Assembly: GCF_025399795.1 (NCBI RefSeq)
Contig: NZ_JAODTZ010000051.1
Location: 1-64,000, forward strand
Source of the DNA: Streptomyces rhizosphaerihabitans
Lineage (GTDB): Bacteria; Actinomycetota; Actinomycetes; Streptomycetales; Streptomycetaceae
DNA length: 64,000 bases
Direction: 5' to 3'
Made by a program: the position numbers and the translations under genes. Below are positions 38,836 through 47,316 of this stretch, piece by piece. Numbering within the stretch: position 1 is the first letter of the stretch; every line of letters begins with the position of its first letter. The notes under the pieces are model-generated. The model was not told the DNA's origin and did not search any database. It saw only the letters and a list, made by a program, of their open reading frames with translations.

Positions 38836-40764
38836 TCAGCGCAGCCCGGTGATCCCTCGGCCGTCCGTCAGGGTCCCCTTCAGCTCGGCCCGTGCCCCCT
38901 TCTTCGTCCGTACGGCGAGCAGGGATCCCTCCGCCGACCCGCGCACCCCGCCCGTCGCGCCGACCGACGCCGTGTCCTTGCTGCCGGCCGCGAGGAGATA
39001 CCACGCTCCCGCACCCGACTTCCACAGCACACCGGCCAGCACATGCGGATCGCGGGAGCCGCACGCCGGGGAGTCCTCGGCCTTCGCGACGACCGCTCCG
39101 TACGTCCCGCCGGGAGCGCGGAACAGGGCCAGCGCCAGGGTGCCGCCGCCTCGCCAGGTGTCGGCGCGCGTGCACACCCACGCGGCCGGTCCGCTCCCGT
39201 CCGGCAGCGGCTGCTGCGCGTACCGCCAGGCGTTCACGGACCGCACGCCCTGCGAGCGCACGGAGGCCAGCGAGCACGCGAACGGCGCCCACGTCCGCAG
39301 GCTCTCGGCGCTTGCCGCCTCCCGGGGCGCGGTGGGCCGTCCCGAGGTGAGGTGGGCAGGGGCCAGCTCGCCGAGGTCGGTCAGCAGGTGGGTGCCGGAA
39401 CCGTCCTTGATCTGGAGCACGTTCCACGACGTGCACGCGCCGGTCCGCGGCGGTCCTGCCAGCGGAGAGGTGGCGCCGTCCGCGGACAGGGTGAGGTCCA
39501 TCGTCCCGGCGGAGGGCTTCAGCAGGTCGCGCTCGGCGGCCTGGGTCACCCACGGGGCGGTCAGATAGCGGACGTTGCCGTCGGTCCGGCCCAGCAGCAC
39601 CGCGCTCGCCCCGGCCCCGCTCGCCCCGTCGACCCGAGCGAAGTCGAGTGCCGCGCCGCCCGTGCCGTCCCTCGGCTCGGCGTACCGCGCGATGCGCAGA
39701 CCGTCGTAGAGGAGCACCACCCGAGCCTGGTCGACATCGCCCGCGTACAGCAGCTGGGGCGGTCCGGGCGGGGCCCCGGAGGGCGTGCCGGGCGTCGCCG
39801 CGACCCGCACGGACTCGCCGGGCCTGGCCCAGACGGCGAGCGCGCGGCGCAGCAGCGCCGTGTCCTTGACGAGGTTGCCGCGCGCGGGCCACACGGAGAA
39901 GTCGGTACGCGCGGAGGACTCCCAGGCCGCGGCCGGCACGCGCTCCAGCCGGGCCGGGTCGAGGGCGGCCTCGGCGGCCGGGTTCTGCGCGTAGGAGGGG
40001 GCCGCGGCGCCGTCCGGGCCCCAGCCGTCGCCGGGCAGTCCGAGCAGCGCGCCGCACACGATCACGGCGGCGGTGGCGGCGAGCCCGGCCTTCATGTGCC
40101 GACGGCGTCGCATCAGGTCGGTGGGCCGGGCGTGCAGCGAACAGGGGTCGAACTCGGGGGACTCGAGCAGGGCGTCGCGCGCCTCGACGCCCGCGGCCTC
40201 CTGCAGCGCGGCGGCCGGGTTCTCGACACCGGCGGCAGCCAGCACCTTGCGCAGATGCGCGTCGGGCAGCTGCTCCAGACCGCGCAGCACATACGCGGCG
40301 CGGGCCGGCCCCGAGAGCGCGGACAGCCGCTGGTCCAGGGCGAGTTCGTCGGCGCCGCCCGAGCGCGGGAAGAGCCGCAGGCCCCACACGTGGGGGAGCA
40401 GGGGCGGCAGCTGGGACCGCTTGGGCCACGCCCGCCGCTTCAGCGGCAGCCCCGCCTCCAGCGCCGTACGCACCACCTGGAGGCGTACGAAGGCGTAGCC
40501 CGGGTCGGCGTCGCGGCCGCCGCCGCTCTGCTGGGCCGGGATCACCGACGCGTCGCCCGACGCCCGGCCCCGCGGCAGCGCGCGCTGGGTGAGGGCGTGC
40601 GCGGTCAGCACCCTGCGGTTGCGGCCGAGGCTCGGCGGAAGCATCAGATAAGCGAGCCGGACCAGCCGCGGGTAGTGCTCGACGAGCGCGGCCTCGGCCT
40701 GCTCGACGTCGACGACCGCTCCGGAGGAGGGTGCGGGGCGCGGGGCTACATCCTGTGACTGCAC
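38836..40764 (-). CDS. Sigma-like domain fused to a transmembrane and large outer domain
   Basis: 642 residues from GTG 40764 (TTG 40773 also possible). The first 200 residues look like a degenerate ECF sigma factor: region-2-like VEHYPRLVRLAYLMLPP and a region-4-like segment LSALSGPARAAYVLRGLEQL before a possible helix-turn-helix near HLRKVLAAAGV. Then come an Arg-rich stretch, one membrane helix (about 228-248, AGLAATAAVIVCGALLGLP) and about 390 residues outside with five to six Cys, including ACTSWNVL, FACSL, VCTRAD and PACGS. Sigma-like domains tied to the membrane suggest a sensor that works without a separate anti-sigma factor, or a relic. No named family recognised. Confidence 0.75.
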   Translation of the reverse strand: MQSQDVAPRPAPSSGAVVDVEQAEAALVEHYPRLVRLAYLMLPPSLGRNRRVLTAHALTQRALPRGRASGDASVIPAQQSGGGRDADPGYAFVRLQVVRTALEAGLPLKRRAWPKRSQLPPLLPHVWGLRLFPRSGGADELALDQRLSALSGPARAAYVLRGLEQLPDAHLRKVLAAAGVENPAAALQEAAGVEARDALLESPEFDPCSLHARPTDLMRRRRHMKAGLAATAAVIVCGALLGLPGDGWGPDGAAAPSYAQNPAAEAALDPARLERVPAAAWESSARTDFSVWPARGNLVKDTALLRRALAVWARPGESVRVAATPGTPSGAPPGPPQLLYAGDVDQARVVLLYDGLRIARYAEPRDGTGGAALDFARVDGASGAGASAVLLGRTDGNVRYLTAPWVTQAAERDLLKPSAGTMDLTLSADGATSPLAGPPRTGACTSWNVLQIKDGSGTHLLTDLGELAPAHLTSGRPTAPREAASAESLRTWAPFACSLASVRSQGVRSVNAWRYAQQPLPDGSGPAAWVCTRADTWRGGGTLALALFRAPGGTYGAVVAKAEDSPACGSRDPHVLAGVLWKSGAGAWYLLAAGSKDTASVGATGGVRGSAEGSLLAVRTKKGARAELKGTLTDGRGITGLR

Positions 40765-40814
40765 GTTCAGCAAAACGAGCGAATCGATGGATGGTCACCG
40801 GCCCCGCCGAGGAC

Positions 40815-41333
40815 TCAGTCCACGGAGTCCCCGGGCTCCACGAGCAGACGCGCGTAGTTCGCCATCGATCGCTGGTAGCGCGGCAGATGGGGGGCCAGGG
40901 CGCCGATCACCAGAGACAGGCCCTCGCGTTCGCGTCCGAGGTCGGCGAGACAGAGCGCCAGACAGGCCCGCACCGCGTCGTCCAACTCGTCCGAGGGCCC
41001 TACCAGCTCGGGCGTGAGGAGTTTGACGCCCTCGTCCGCCTGGCCGATGTTGCGCAGCGAACTGGAGAGCTGGATCTTCGCACGCCGGCCCTTGTATCCG
41101 CTCAGGCCGCGGGCGAGCGCCTCCCGGTACAGGGGCACGGCCTTGTCGGAGTGGCCGGTCGAGTCCCAGGCGCAGGCCTGCTCGAAGGGGCCGAGGGGGC
41201 TGTCCGCGGGCAGTTCTGCGACGAGGGTGTCGATCACCGCCCGGAAGTCCGCCGCCCGCTCTTCCTCGTAGTCGTCGAAGCCGGCCCAGGCCGCCGTCGT
41301 ACGCTCTTCCCAGTCTTCGTTCACGGGTGTCAC
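40815..41333 (-). CDS. Tetratricopeptide-repeat protein
   Basis: 172 residues. Helical repeats: FEQACAWDSTGHSDKAVPLY and REALARGLSGYKGRRAKIQL, SSSLRNIGQADEGVKLLTPE, then ACLALCLADLGREREGLSLV, three TPR-like units at about 60-160. The acidic N-terminus (NEDWEERTTAAWAGFDDYEEE) precedes them. Cytoplasmic; probably a protein-protein scaffold, as in the Tetratrico_peptide_5 group of actinobacterial proteins. The start is GTG 41333 or GTG 41324. The sigma-like gene starts 51 bases beyond its stop codon, so the two may be one transcript. Confidence 0.82.
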   Translation of the reverse strand: MTPVNEDWEERTTAAWAGFDDYEEERAADFRAVIDTLVAELPADSPLGPFEQACAWDSTGHSDKAVPLYREALARGLSGYKGRRAKIQLSSSLRNIGQADEGVKLLTPELVGPSDELDDAVRACLALCLADLGREREGLSLVIGALAPHLPRYQRSMANYARLLVEPGDSVD

Positions 41334-41480
41334 CCTCGCACAGCCGTACCTCCGGCGGTACCGGGTTCCCCACCCGTGACGACGGCCGATTGAGCACGGG
41401 GCGGCCCGGAGCCGTATCGAAGGCAGAGCCCTCGCCGGGGCTCTTCTCGGCGTGAGCGCCGACAGGTACCGGAGGAACGT

Positions 41481-41909
41481 ATGAGGTTGACACGCGAGAG
41501 GCTTCTGGCCGGGGCGGCCGTGGCCGTTCTGCTGGCACTGACCGGCTGCGGCGGCGGATCGGACGGCAAGGGCGCGGCGGCGAAGGAGACCGTCCCGCCC
41601 ACGGCGACCGGCAGCCTGGAGGACCTGGCGGCCGAGGTGAAGTGCAAACCGAGCATCCAGACCGACGCGGACGAGATCCGCCAGGGCGTCTGCAAGATCA
41701 GCTCCGGCAAGTTCATCCTGGCGACCTTCGCCACCGACCGCGGTCAGCGCGAGTGGCTCAACGGGGCCAAGGACTACGGCGGTTCGTACCTCGTGGGTGC
41801 CAAGTGGGTCGCCGTCGGGGACCAGAAGATGGTCACGACGCTGCGCGGCCGGCTCGGCGGGACCCTCGAAGAAGGGACCTCGCACACCGGTCACGAGCAC
41901 AGCGGCTGA
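41481..41909 (+). CDS. Small lipoprotein
   Basis: 142 residues. Lipobox LTGC with lipidated Cys23, a Gly/Ser/Lys linker, then a compact domain of about 85 residues with two Cys (VKCKPSIQT and GVCKISS) likely to pair, and a His-rich tail (SHTGHEHSG). ATG 41481 has GGAGGA five to seven bases upstream. Divergent from the TPR gene. No family function recognised. Confidence 0.8.
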   Translation: MRLTRERLLAGAAVAVLLALTGCGGGSDGKGAAAKETVPPTATGSLEDLAAEVKCKPSIQTDADEIRQGVCKISSGKFILATFATDRGQREWLNGAKDYGGSYLVGAKWVAVGDQKMVTTLRGRLGGTLEEGTSHTGHEHSG

Positions 41910-41964
41910 CCGCGCGAGGGCCTCGGGGCCGACCGCGCGGGTCACATATACCGGAAACAAAAGA

Positions 41965-41996
41965 AAGCCGGTGGCGGGAGATCCCGCCACCGGCTT
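41965..41996. terminator. Bidirectional terminator hairpin
   Basis: Perfect 15-bp arms (41965-41979 with 41982-41996) flanked by A-rich and T-containing ends between the convergent lipoprotein and DUF1996 genes. Confidence 0.85.
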
Positions 41997-42007
41997 CCTC
42001 ATGGAGG

Positions 42008-43573
42008 CTACTTACAACGCTGGCCGTTGTTGATGCAGGTGACCATCTTGTTCATCAGCGTCTCGTCGAAGACATTGATGAAGTCGTCGTGGTCGGTGGT
42101 GGCCTTGTGGAGCTGCTCGGGGAAACCGTCCACCGCGTAGGCGTTCTTGATCTGCCCGTTGGTGAGGGTCGGGGCCCGGAAGCCGTAGACCAGGCGCATC
42201 GTCAGCTGCGGGATGGCCTTGAAGCCGTTCGCGCAATTGCCCTGGGCGTCGGCGAAGGCCACGTGGGTGCGGTGGTTCGCGCTGTCGGCGTTCACCCCGT
42301 CCCAGCAGCTCTGGAAGGCGAAGGTGCGGACCACGGTGCTGCCGCGCGGGCAGATCGGGTACTGCGCCGTCAGCTGCACCTTGTTCTCGAAACCGGTGCA
42401 GCTCCAGTGGGCGTTGGCGTTCGCGAGACCGTTGGTCGTGGTCTTCGCGTCACCGGTGATGATGCGCAGGAACTTCGGCATCGCGACGACCTTGCTGGTC
42501 GGGCTGCCGACGAACTTGATCTGCGCCTGCCTCACCTGCTGGATCTGGCCGACGTTGAGTTCCTTGCCGCCGCCCAGGTTGTTCTGGTCGAAGTCCTGCG
42601 TACCGTTCTGGATACGCACGACCGGCCAGTAGTACGACGACTTGTCGCCCTGGTTGGCGCAGGACGTCTGGGCCGCCGCGAACGTGTCGTTGGTGGCGAA
42701 GGCGTCGTTCGACTGGTTGCCGACGTAGTCGTGCAGGTGGTGCGCACCGTTGGTGACACCGGGCGCCACGATCACGTTGTCCGTGTTGAACTTCTTGTTC
42801 GCGTTGACACCGCAGGCCGTCGAGAACACACCGGACGAACCGGCCGCACCGATCCGGGCCTTGCGGGCGACGTTCGGCTGGACCTTCGTGATGTCGACGA
42901 AGTCGGCCGCGACCGGCCCGTTTCCGGCCTGTCCGCCACCCGCCTGCACACCACCGGCAGGGGCACTGGCGCTCGCGGACGCACCGGCACCCGCACCGGC
43001 ACCCGCACCGGCACCGGCTCCTGCGCCGGCACTCGCGCTGGCACTCGCGGACGGGCTGGCGGCGGCGCCGCCGTTGTTCTGCCCGCCGGTGTTCGTCTGG
43101 TCAGCGGGCTGTCCCGTGCAGGTGGAGAGACCGTCGAGCCAGCCCGGAGCCTTCCCGCCGACGCGGTTGATCTCCAGCTTGATCCGGTCGATGATCACCG
43201 ACCGGTTCTGCTTCAGCGGTACGAGGATGGAGTTCTGGACGAAGCTCGCGTCCCTCGTCTGCGCGTCACGAGTGGTGGCGAGCCGCTGGTAGGCGGCGGT
43301 GATCTGCTGGTCGAGCGTCGCCAGCTCACCGTCGACCTCGCCCCGCGCCTGGTTCGGAACGCTGGTCAGCTTCTGACCGACATCCGGACAGGTGATGGTC
43401 GCCACCTGCGCGCCGGCGGCCTTGGTGGTGTTGTGAGCCGAGTTGTTGCTCTCGTGCGCCGAGGCGTAGAAATTCGCCCAGACCAGCCCACCCCCGCCGA
43501 TCGCGAGCGCTGCCGACGCGGCAACGGCGCGAACGACCAGCGGCGAACGGCGTTTTCTAATGTTGCGTCCCAT
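42008..43573 (-). CDS. Secreted DUF1996 protein with low-complexity Ala-Gly linker
   Basis: 521 residues. Signal-anchor at about 12-36 (VVRAVAASAALAIGGGGLVW). An N-terminal helical part (about 40-155) with Cys near 61 and 151 is followed by a linker of alternating Ala/Ser and Ala/Gly from about 168 to 205, coded by a GC-rich hexamer repeat at 42960-43050. The DUF1996 domain covers about 225-515: GVTNGAHHLHDYVGNQSNDA (paired His), FQSCWDGVN, THVAFADAQGNC and HDDFINVFDETLM. DUF1996 proteins of actinobacteria and fungi are exported and of unknown function; the His/Asp motifs suggest a metal site. ATG 43573 has GGAG five bases upstream. Confidence 0.88.
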   Translation of the reverse strand: MGRNIRKRRSPLVVRAVAASAALAIGGGGLVWANFYASAHESNNSAHNTTKAAGAQVATITCPDVGQKLTSVPNQARGEVDGELATLDQQITAAYQRLATTRDAQTRDASFVQNSILVPLKQNRSVIIDRIKLEINRVGGKAPGWLDGLSTCTGQPADQTNTGGQNNGGAAASPSASASASAGAGAGAGAGAGAGAGASASASAPAGGVQAGGGQAGNGPVAADFVDITKVQPNVARKARIGAAGSSGVFSTACGVNANKKFNTDNVIVAPGVTNGAHHLHDYVGNQSNDAFATNDTFAAAQTSCANQGDKSSYYWPVVRIQNGTQDFDQNNLGGGKELNVGQIQQVRQAQIKFVGSPTSKVVAMPKFLRIITGDAKTTTNGLANANAHWSCTGFENKVQLTAQYPICPRGSTVVRTFAFQSCWDGVNADSANHRTHVAFADAQGNCANGFKAIPQLTMRLVYGFRAPTLTNGQIKNAYAVDGFPEQLHKATTDHDDFINVFDETLMNKMVTCINNGQRCK

Positions 43574-44084
43574 GGAACTCCTCTGACTTCCTTGCGGGGC
43601 AGCGAGGCGCCCGACAGGAGTGAAGCGGCTCCATTCCATACGCAGGAGGTGTGTGAGGTGTTCAGGGGTCTCGAAAAAAACTTGGAGGTTCCTGAGGTCA
43701 ATTCAGGCACAATGGTCTCAGAAGCCCGCGAATTCACGAGAGTTGATCTCGCTATTCAGGTTTGAGAACGCTTTTTTGACTGATATTCAGTAAGTGCCCG
43801 ATCCGAATGGAACCGTCGCCGTACGTCGACCGGTGCTCACGTCCGGCTCCAACTGGCCGACCGCATGGCCAAGTTCGGACTGCCCCTGACCGGCGCGGCG
43901 ATATGGACGCCGTACGCCGGAAGCACCCGGCCCCGACCGGCAGGCGGCAAGCCCCGACCGGCAGGCGACAAGGAGACGGCCGCCGACCCTCGGGGCCGGT
44001 CACTGAAACCGAATCCCCTGGTGGGTGTGCCGACACCACCCTTGCGGCGGCCGGAACGTCCGGGACCAGGAATTCCCGGGGGTT
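43574..44084. other. 511-bp gap: A+T-richer promoter region and a 21-bp duplication
   Basis: No gene supported. 43660-43790 is unusually A+T-rich for the window (runs of A at 43674 and T at 43773) and lies just upstream of the DUF1996 gene. 43933-43974 holds two tandem 21-bp copies of GCCCCGACCGGCAGGCGGCA-type sequence. A + strand frame from ATG 43865 runs 103 codons but becomes Pro/Arg-rich without family features. Confidence 0.5.
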
Positions 44085-45089
44085 TCAGATTCCGAGGACC
44101 TTCGCCTCCACCGCGGGGTCCAGTCCCACCGTCGGCCGGTCGGCGCGCCGGGGTGCCGGCCCGCCGAGGGACCTGAGCCAGCTCCAGGTGCCGGCGACGG
44201 TCTCCTGGACGGGCCGGCACCGCAGGCCCGTCCGCACCGCCCGGGAGACGTCCCCCGAATACACCGCGGCATGAAGCTCGCTCCCGGCCGGCACCCACAC
44301 CGGCAACTGCGTCCACGGCTCGATCCCGGCGCCGAGCACGACCTCGGGGTCCGTCCAGCGGAGCTCGGCCCGCGCCCCGGTCACCTCCGCGCACGCGTCG
44401 AGCAGCGCCCCCATCGTGCTGTGCCCCGGAGGGCCGGCCAGGTTGTACGCCCCGTCGAGTTCCGCTTCCACCGCCCCGAGCGTCCACTGGGCGAGGTCGC
44501 GGACGTCGACGTACTGGAGCGGCAGATCGCGCGGCCCGGGAGCGAGCACGGGACCGCCCGCCGCGATCCGGTTCAGCCACCACGGCAGCCGCCCGATGTT
44601 CTCGTACGGCCCGAGGATCAGCCCGGACCGTACGAGCAGCGAACGCTCCGGGCCGAAGGCTTCGACAGCGGCCAGCTCCCCGCCCCGCTTGTCCCGGGCG
44701 TAGTCGGTCGCGTCCGCGCCGGCCGACGCCCCGTCCACCAGCGGGGCGTCCTCGGTGTACCCGGCCGGCCGGGGCCACGCGTACACCGAGCAGCTCGACA
44801 CATACACATGGCGGGACACCCGCCCGGCCAGCAGACGGGCCGCGTCCCGGACGGCCCGCGGCGCCGCCGACCAGGTGTCGACGACGGCATCCCACGTGTC
44901 CGCGGTGCCGGCCAGCGCCGCGAGCCCGTCCGGCGTGGTGCGGTCGCCCAGCAACGACCGCACCCCGGCCGGGGGTTCGTGGCGTCCGCGGTGGAAGACG
45001 GTGACCTCCCATCCTCGGGCGAGCGCCGCCTCCACGACGGCGCGCCCCACGAACTCCGTACCGCCCAGCATCAGAAGTCTCCGTGTCAT
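44085..45089 (-). CDS. NAD-dependent epimerase/reductase family protein
   Basis: 334 residues. Extended short-chain dehydrogenase: glycine motif LMLGGTEFVGRAV at 5-17, VYVSSCSVYAW, and catalytic Tyr/Lys in YARDKRGGE. The C-terminal part (LQYVDVRDLAQWTLGAVE, YNLAGPPGHSTMGALLDA) is that of the actinobacterial reductase group that includes isoflavone-reductase-like and mycothiol-linked enzymes. Substrate unknown. ATG 45089 gives MTRRLLMLGG; the in-frame extension to 45197 lacks homology. It faces away from glnRII across about 210 bp of repeats. Confidence 0.87.
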   Translation of the reverse strand: MTRRLLMLGGTEFVGRAVVEAALARGWEVTVFHRGRHEPPAGVRSLLGDRTTPDGLAALAGTADTWDAVVDTWSAAPRAVRDAARLLAGRVSRHVYVSSCSVYAWPRPAGYTEDAPLVDGASAGADATDYARDKRGGELAAVEAFGPERSLLVRSGLILGPYENIGRLPWWLNRIAAGGPVLAPGPRDLPLQYVDVRDLAQWTLGAVEAELDGAYNLAGPPGHSTMGALLDACAEVTGARAELRWTDPEVVLGAGIEPWTQLPVWVPAGSELHAAVYSGDVSRAVRTGLRCRPVQETVAGTWSWLRSLGGPAPRRADRPTVGLDPAVEAKVLGI

Positions 45090-45164
45090 ACGGACGACTC
45101 TGCACGGACCGGCCACCCGGTGGCACGCGAATCTGCTGACAGAAGACTCGCGGGGCGGGTCGAC

Positions 45165-45300
45165 GCCCGGCCGGAGGCGGTTCGTGGGACGGATCAAACC
45201 CGGGCCGGATGTGCGTGAACGCCCGGCCGGAGGAGGACCGATTCCCGGCCGGACGTGGGTGGACTCCCGTCAGGAGGTGGGTGAACGTCCGATCGGAGGT
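45165..45300. repeat. Degenerate 22-23-bp tandem repeats beside glnRII
   Basis: On the minus strand about six units of the form CACCTCCGGCCGGGCGTTCA follow one another, with changes in each copy, right up to the glnRII stop codon. CGGCCGG cores allow small hairpins. Not a coding repeat. Confidence 0.65.
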
Positions 45301-45301
45301 G

Positions 45302-45934
45302 TCAACGGCCGGTCGGCGGGGTGTACTTGTACCCCACCCGGCGCACCGTCTGGATGGCCTGCCGGTGCTGGGTGCCGAGCTTGCGGCGCAGCCGGGCGAC
45401 ATGGACGTCGACGGTCCGTCCGTCGCCGACATGCCCGTAGCCCCACACCGTGGAGACCAACTGGTCGCGGGTGTGCACCCGGTGCGGATGCCGGACGAGA
45501 TGCGCGAGCAGCTCGAACTCCAGGTAGGTGAGGTCCAGCACCCGCCCGTCGACCTCGGCGGTGCGCTGCACGGTGTCGATGCGCACCAGCGGGTCGGCGG
45601 CACGGTCGGCGCCGCCACCGGTGGCGGCCGGGGGCTCGGCCCGGTCCGTCACGGCGAGCGGGAACAGGGGCTGCTGGTCCGCCGGTACGAGGACCAGGTA
45701 GCCGATCATCGGCGGCTGCCCCGGCAGGACCGGCAGCGCGTGCTGAGGAGCGGGCAGCCAGGTGGCACCCGGCGGCAGGAAGTCGGCGACGTCGTTCCCC
45801 GAACTCTCAACTGCGTTCGAGCGGGGGAGGCCCCAATCCTCGTCCCGGTCGACGGCACGGAGTCGGTGCCGTCCCGGAGCGGTCGAGGGGGTGGGGGCCG
45901 TCGCGACGGAGGAGAAGGAACGAGTGGAAGCCAT
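45302..45934 (-). CDS. glnRII: GlnRII, OmpR/PhoB-type winged-helix regulator lacking a receiver domain
   Basis: 210 residues. Only the C-terminal half is a recognised domain: a winged-helix of OmpR/PhoB type at about 115-205 with LDLTYLEFELLAHLVRHPHR, TRDQLVSTVWGYGHVGDGRT and VDVHVARLRRKLG. The N-terminal 110 residues are low in complexity and have no phosphorylatable receiver. In S. coelicolor the second GlnR-like protein, GlnRII, is encoded beside glnII and binds GlnR boxes; here the next but one gene is glnII. Symbol is given on that synteny. ATG 45934 lacks a clear Shine-Dalgarno. A Cys-Cys leader-like ORF lies 120 bases upstream on the same strand. Confidence 0.8.
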   Translation of the reverse strand: MASTRSFSSVATAPTPSTAPGRHRLRAVDRDEDWGLPRSNAVESSGNDVADFLPPGATWLPAPQHALPVLPGQPPMIGYLVLVPADQQPLFPLAVTDRAEPPAATGGGADRAADPLVRIDTVQRTAEVDGRVLDLTYLEFELLAHLVRHPHRVHTRDQLVSTVWGYGHVGDGRTVDVHVARLRRKLGTQHRQAIQTVRRVGYKYTPPTGR

Positions 45935-46052
45935 GAGAGGTCAGCTCTTTCGCGCGAGAAGTTCGTCGGGAAGGTCGACGACCGCGAGTTCGTGGTCGGG
46001 GCCGTCGAGGACGTACGTCGTGCGCGCTGGCCGAAGGCCGGGGTGTACGGCT

Positions 46053-46175
46053 TTAGAGGGCCGGCGCGTTCATCGCGCGACAACACACCCGGTCGAAGTC
46101 GTGGTGCTGACGAGAGGGCCAGAAGGGCTCGAGGTCATGGCGACCCGTCGCGATGCACTTCTGGAAGCTGGCCAT
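46053..46175 (-). CDS. Candidate Cys-Cys leader peptide upstream of glnRII
   Basis: 40-codon ORF. The C-terminal half reads PSRQHHDFDRVCCRAMNAPA, which has the R-x-H-x-D-x-x-R-V pattern followed by adjacent Cys codons typical of actinobacterial 'putative leader peptides' that sense cysteine supply by ribosome stalling. GGGG lies three bases upstream of ATG 46175. Between its stop and glnRII (118 bases) the RNA can fold around GGCCTTCGGCC. A role in attenuating glnRII is inference; the match is from memory of the family. Confidence 0.5.
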   Translation of the reverse strand: MASFQKCIATGRHDLEPFWPSRQHHDFDRVCCRAMNAPAL

Positions 46176-46264
46176 GACCCCATTGAAGCAGAAACACGAG
46201 CCCGGCAGCAGACTCCTTGCGAGGGCCGGACACTTCCTTGGTGTGAAGCTGACGGTGCGAACCC

Positions 46265-47188
46265 CTATCCGACCAGGCGCTTGTGCCAAGTCAGCCCAGT
46301 GACGCGGATCGTGCTGTCGGCGGAGCCGTCCCACTGTGTGGACAGCCCGGCAGCGCCGAGCGCCGCGACGACCTCGCGTCCGACGGCCGCCGTCGTCTCG
46401 GCCGAGCCGTCGAACCCGCCGTAGAGCAGGCTCAGTCCGTGACCCGCGACGACGCTCTCCGTGCACTGGCTGTGGAAGTAGACGAAGCCACGCGCTCCCT
46501 CGCCGCGCTCCTCGGCCATCTCGGTGGTGCCGCAGTTGCGGCAGCAGGCGAAGTTCTCGCGCGCGGTGATGCCACTCGCGTCCAGCGCCTCGAAGACCTC
46601 GGTGAGGCGCTCGGGATCGGTGCCCCCTTCCCAGGCCTCCTGCTCGGCCAGCCGCTCCGTCCACAGCAGGTCCACGAGCTCCCGGGCCTGCGCCTTGGAC
46701 ACCGGACGGTGGTCGCCGGAGACGAGACACTCCTCGGCGTCCTCGGCGAGCTGGGCCCGGTCCGCGTACCCGCAGGCCAGCAGCTCCCTGATCCGGGCCT
46801 CGACCTCTTCCCGCACATCCTCGGGGAGTTCCGGGATCTCCTGCGGGGCGTCGTGGCCGAGCGGCTCCCAGGTGATGCCCGTATCCCAGTCGGGATCCTT
46901 CCGGGCCCACCCCGTCATGGCGTCCGCGACCCGGTCGCGGTCGCCCAGAACCGTGCCGAAGAAACGCGCGCGGCCTTCGCGGTACTCCAGCTGGTACTCC
47001 CCGCCGTGCTTGTGCCACACCTGGACGAAGACGTCCGGGACGTCCGGTATCCGTTGCACGACCAGGAAGTGGTCGTCGTCACCGCCGATCCGGTGCACCA
47101 GCTCCCGCAGCCGCCCGCCCGAAATCCGCGCGTGCTTCTGCCGGTTCTCCGTCTCGGCCTTGATGGCGAGGGACTCGTCGCTCCGCAT
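46265..47188 (-). CDS. DUF6891-type conserved protein
   Basis: 307 residues, cytoplasmic. The C-terminal half carries conserved TARENFACCRNCGTTEMAEE (zinc-ribbon-like CC-x2-C) and GARGFVYFHSQCTESVVAGH, the marks of the DUF6891 family; the N-terminal third (HFLVVQRIPDVPDVFVQVWH, YQLEYREG) looks like a separate small domain. Function unknown. ATG 47188 has no good Shine-Dalgarno and could be leaderless. It stands between glnII and the glnRII leader on the same strand, but glnII has its own terminator. Confidence 0.82.
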   Translation of the reverse strand: MRSDESLAIKAETENRQKHARISGGRLRELVHRIGGDDDHFLVVQRIPDVPDVFVQVWHKHGGEYQLEYREGRARFFGTVLGDRDRVADAMTGWARKDPDWDTGITWEPLGHDAPQEIPELPEDVREEVEARIRELLACGYADRAQLAEDAEECLVSGDHRPVSKAQARELVDLLWTERLAEQEAWEGGTDPERLTEVFEALDASGITARENFACCRNCGTTEMAEERGEGARGFVYFHSQCTESVVAGHGLSLLYGGFDGSAETTAAVGREVVAALGAAGLSTQWDGSADSTIRVTGLTWHKRLVG

Positions 47189-47265
47189 GGATCAAGGCTG
47201 ACACATCCCACTGACAACGCGACGGGCCGGGCGGAACGGCCTCCGTGGCGGCGCGGGACACGCGG

Positions 47266-47298
47266 AAGGGGCGCCCGCCGATTCGGCGGGCGCCCCTT
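47266..47298 (-). terminator. Terminator of glnII
   Basis: Perfect 15-bp stem with a 3-base loop and A/T ends, 18 bases after the glnII stop codon. Confidence 0.85.
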
Positions 47299-47316
47299 CG
47301 TGGGTGCGGGGGCGGA

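Noticed and set aside
43865..44176. 103-codon + frame as a gene
   Set aside because: It overlaps the end of the epimerase gene, turns into Pro/Arg repeats and lacks a Shine-Dalgarno and a recognisable domain.
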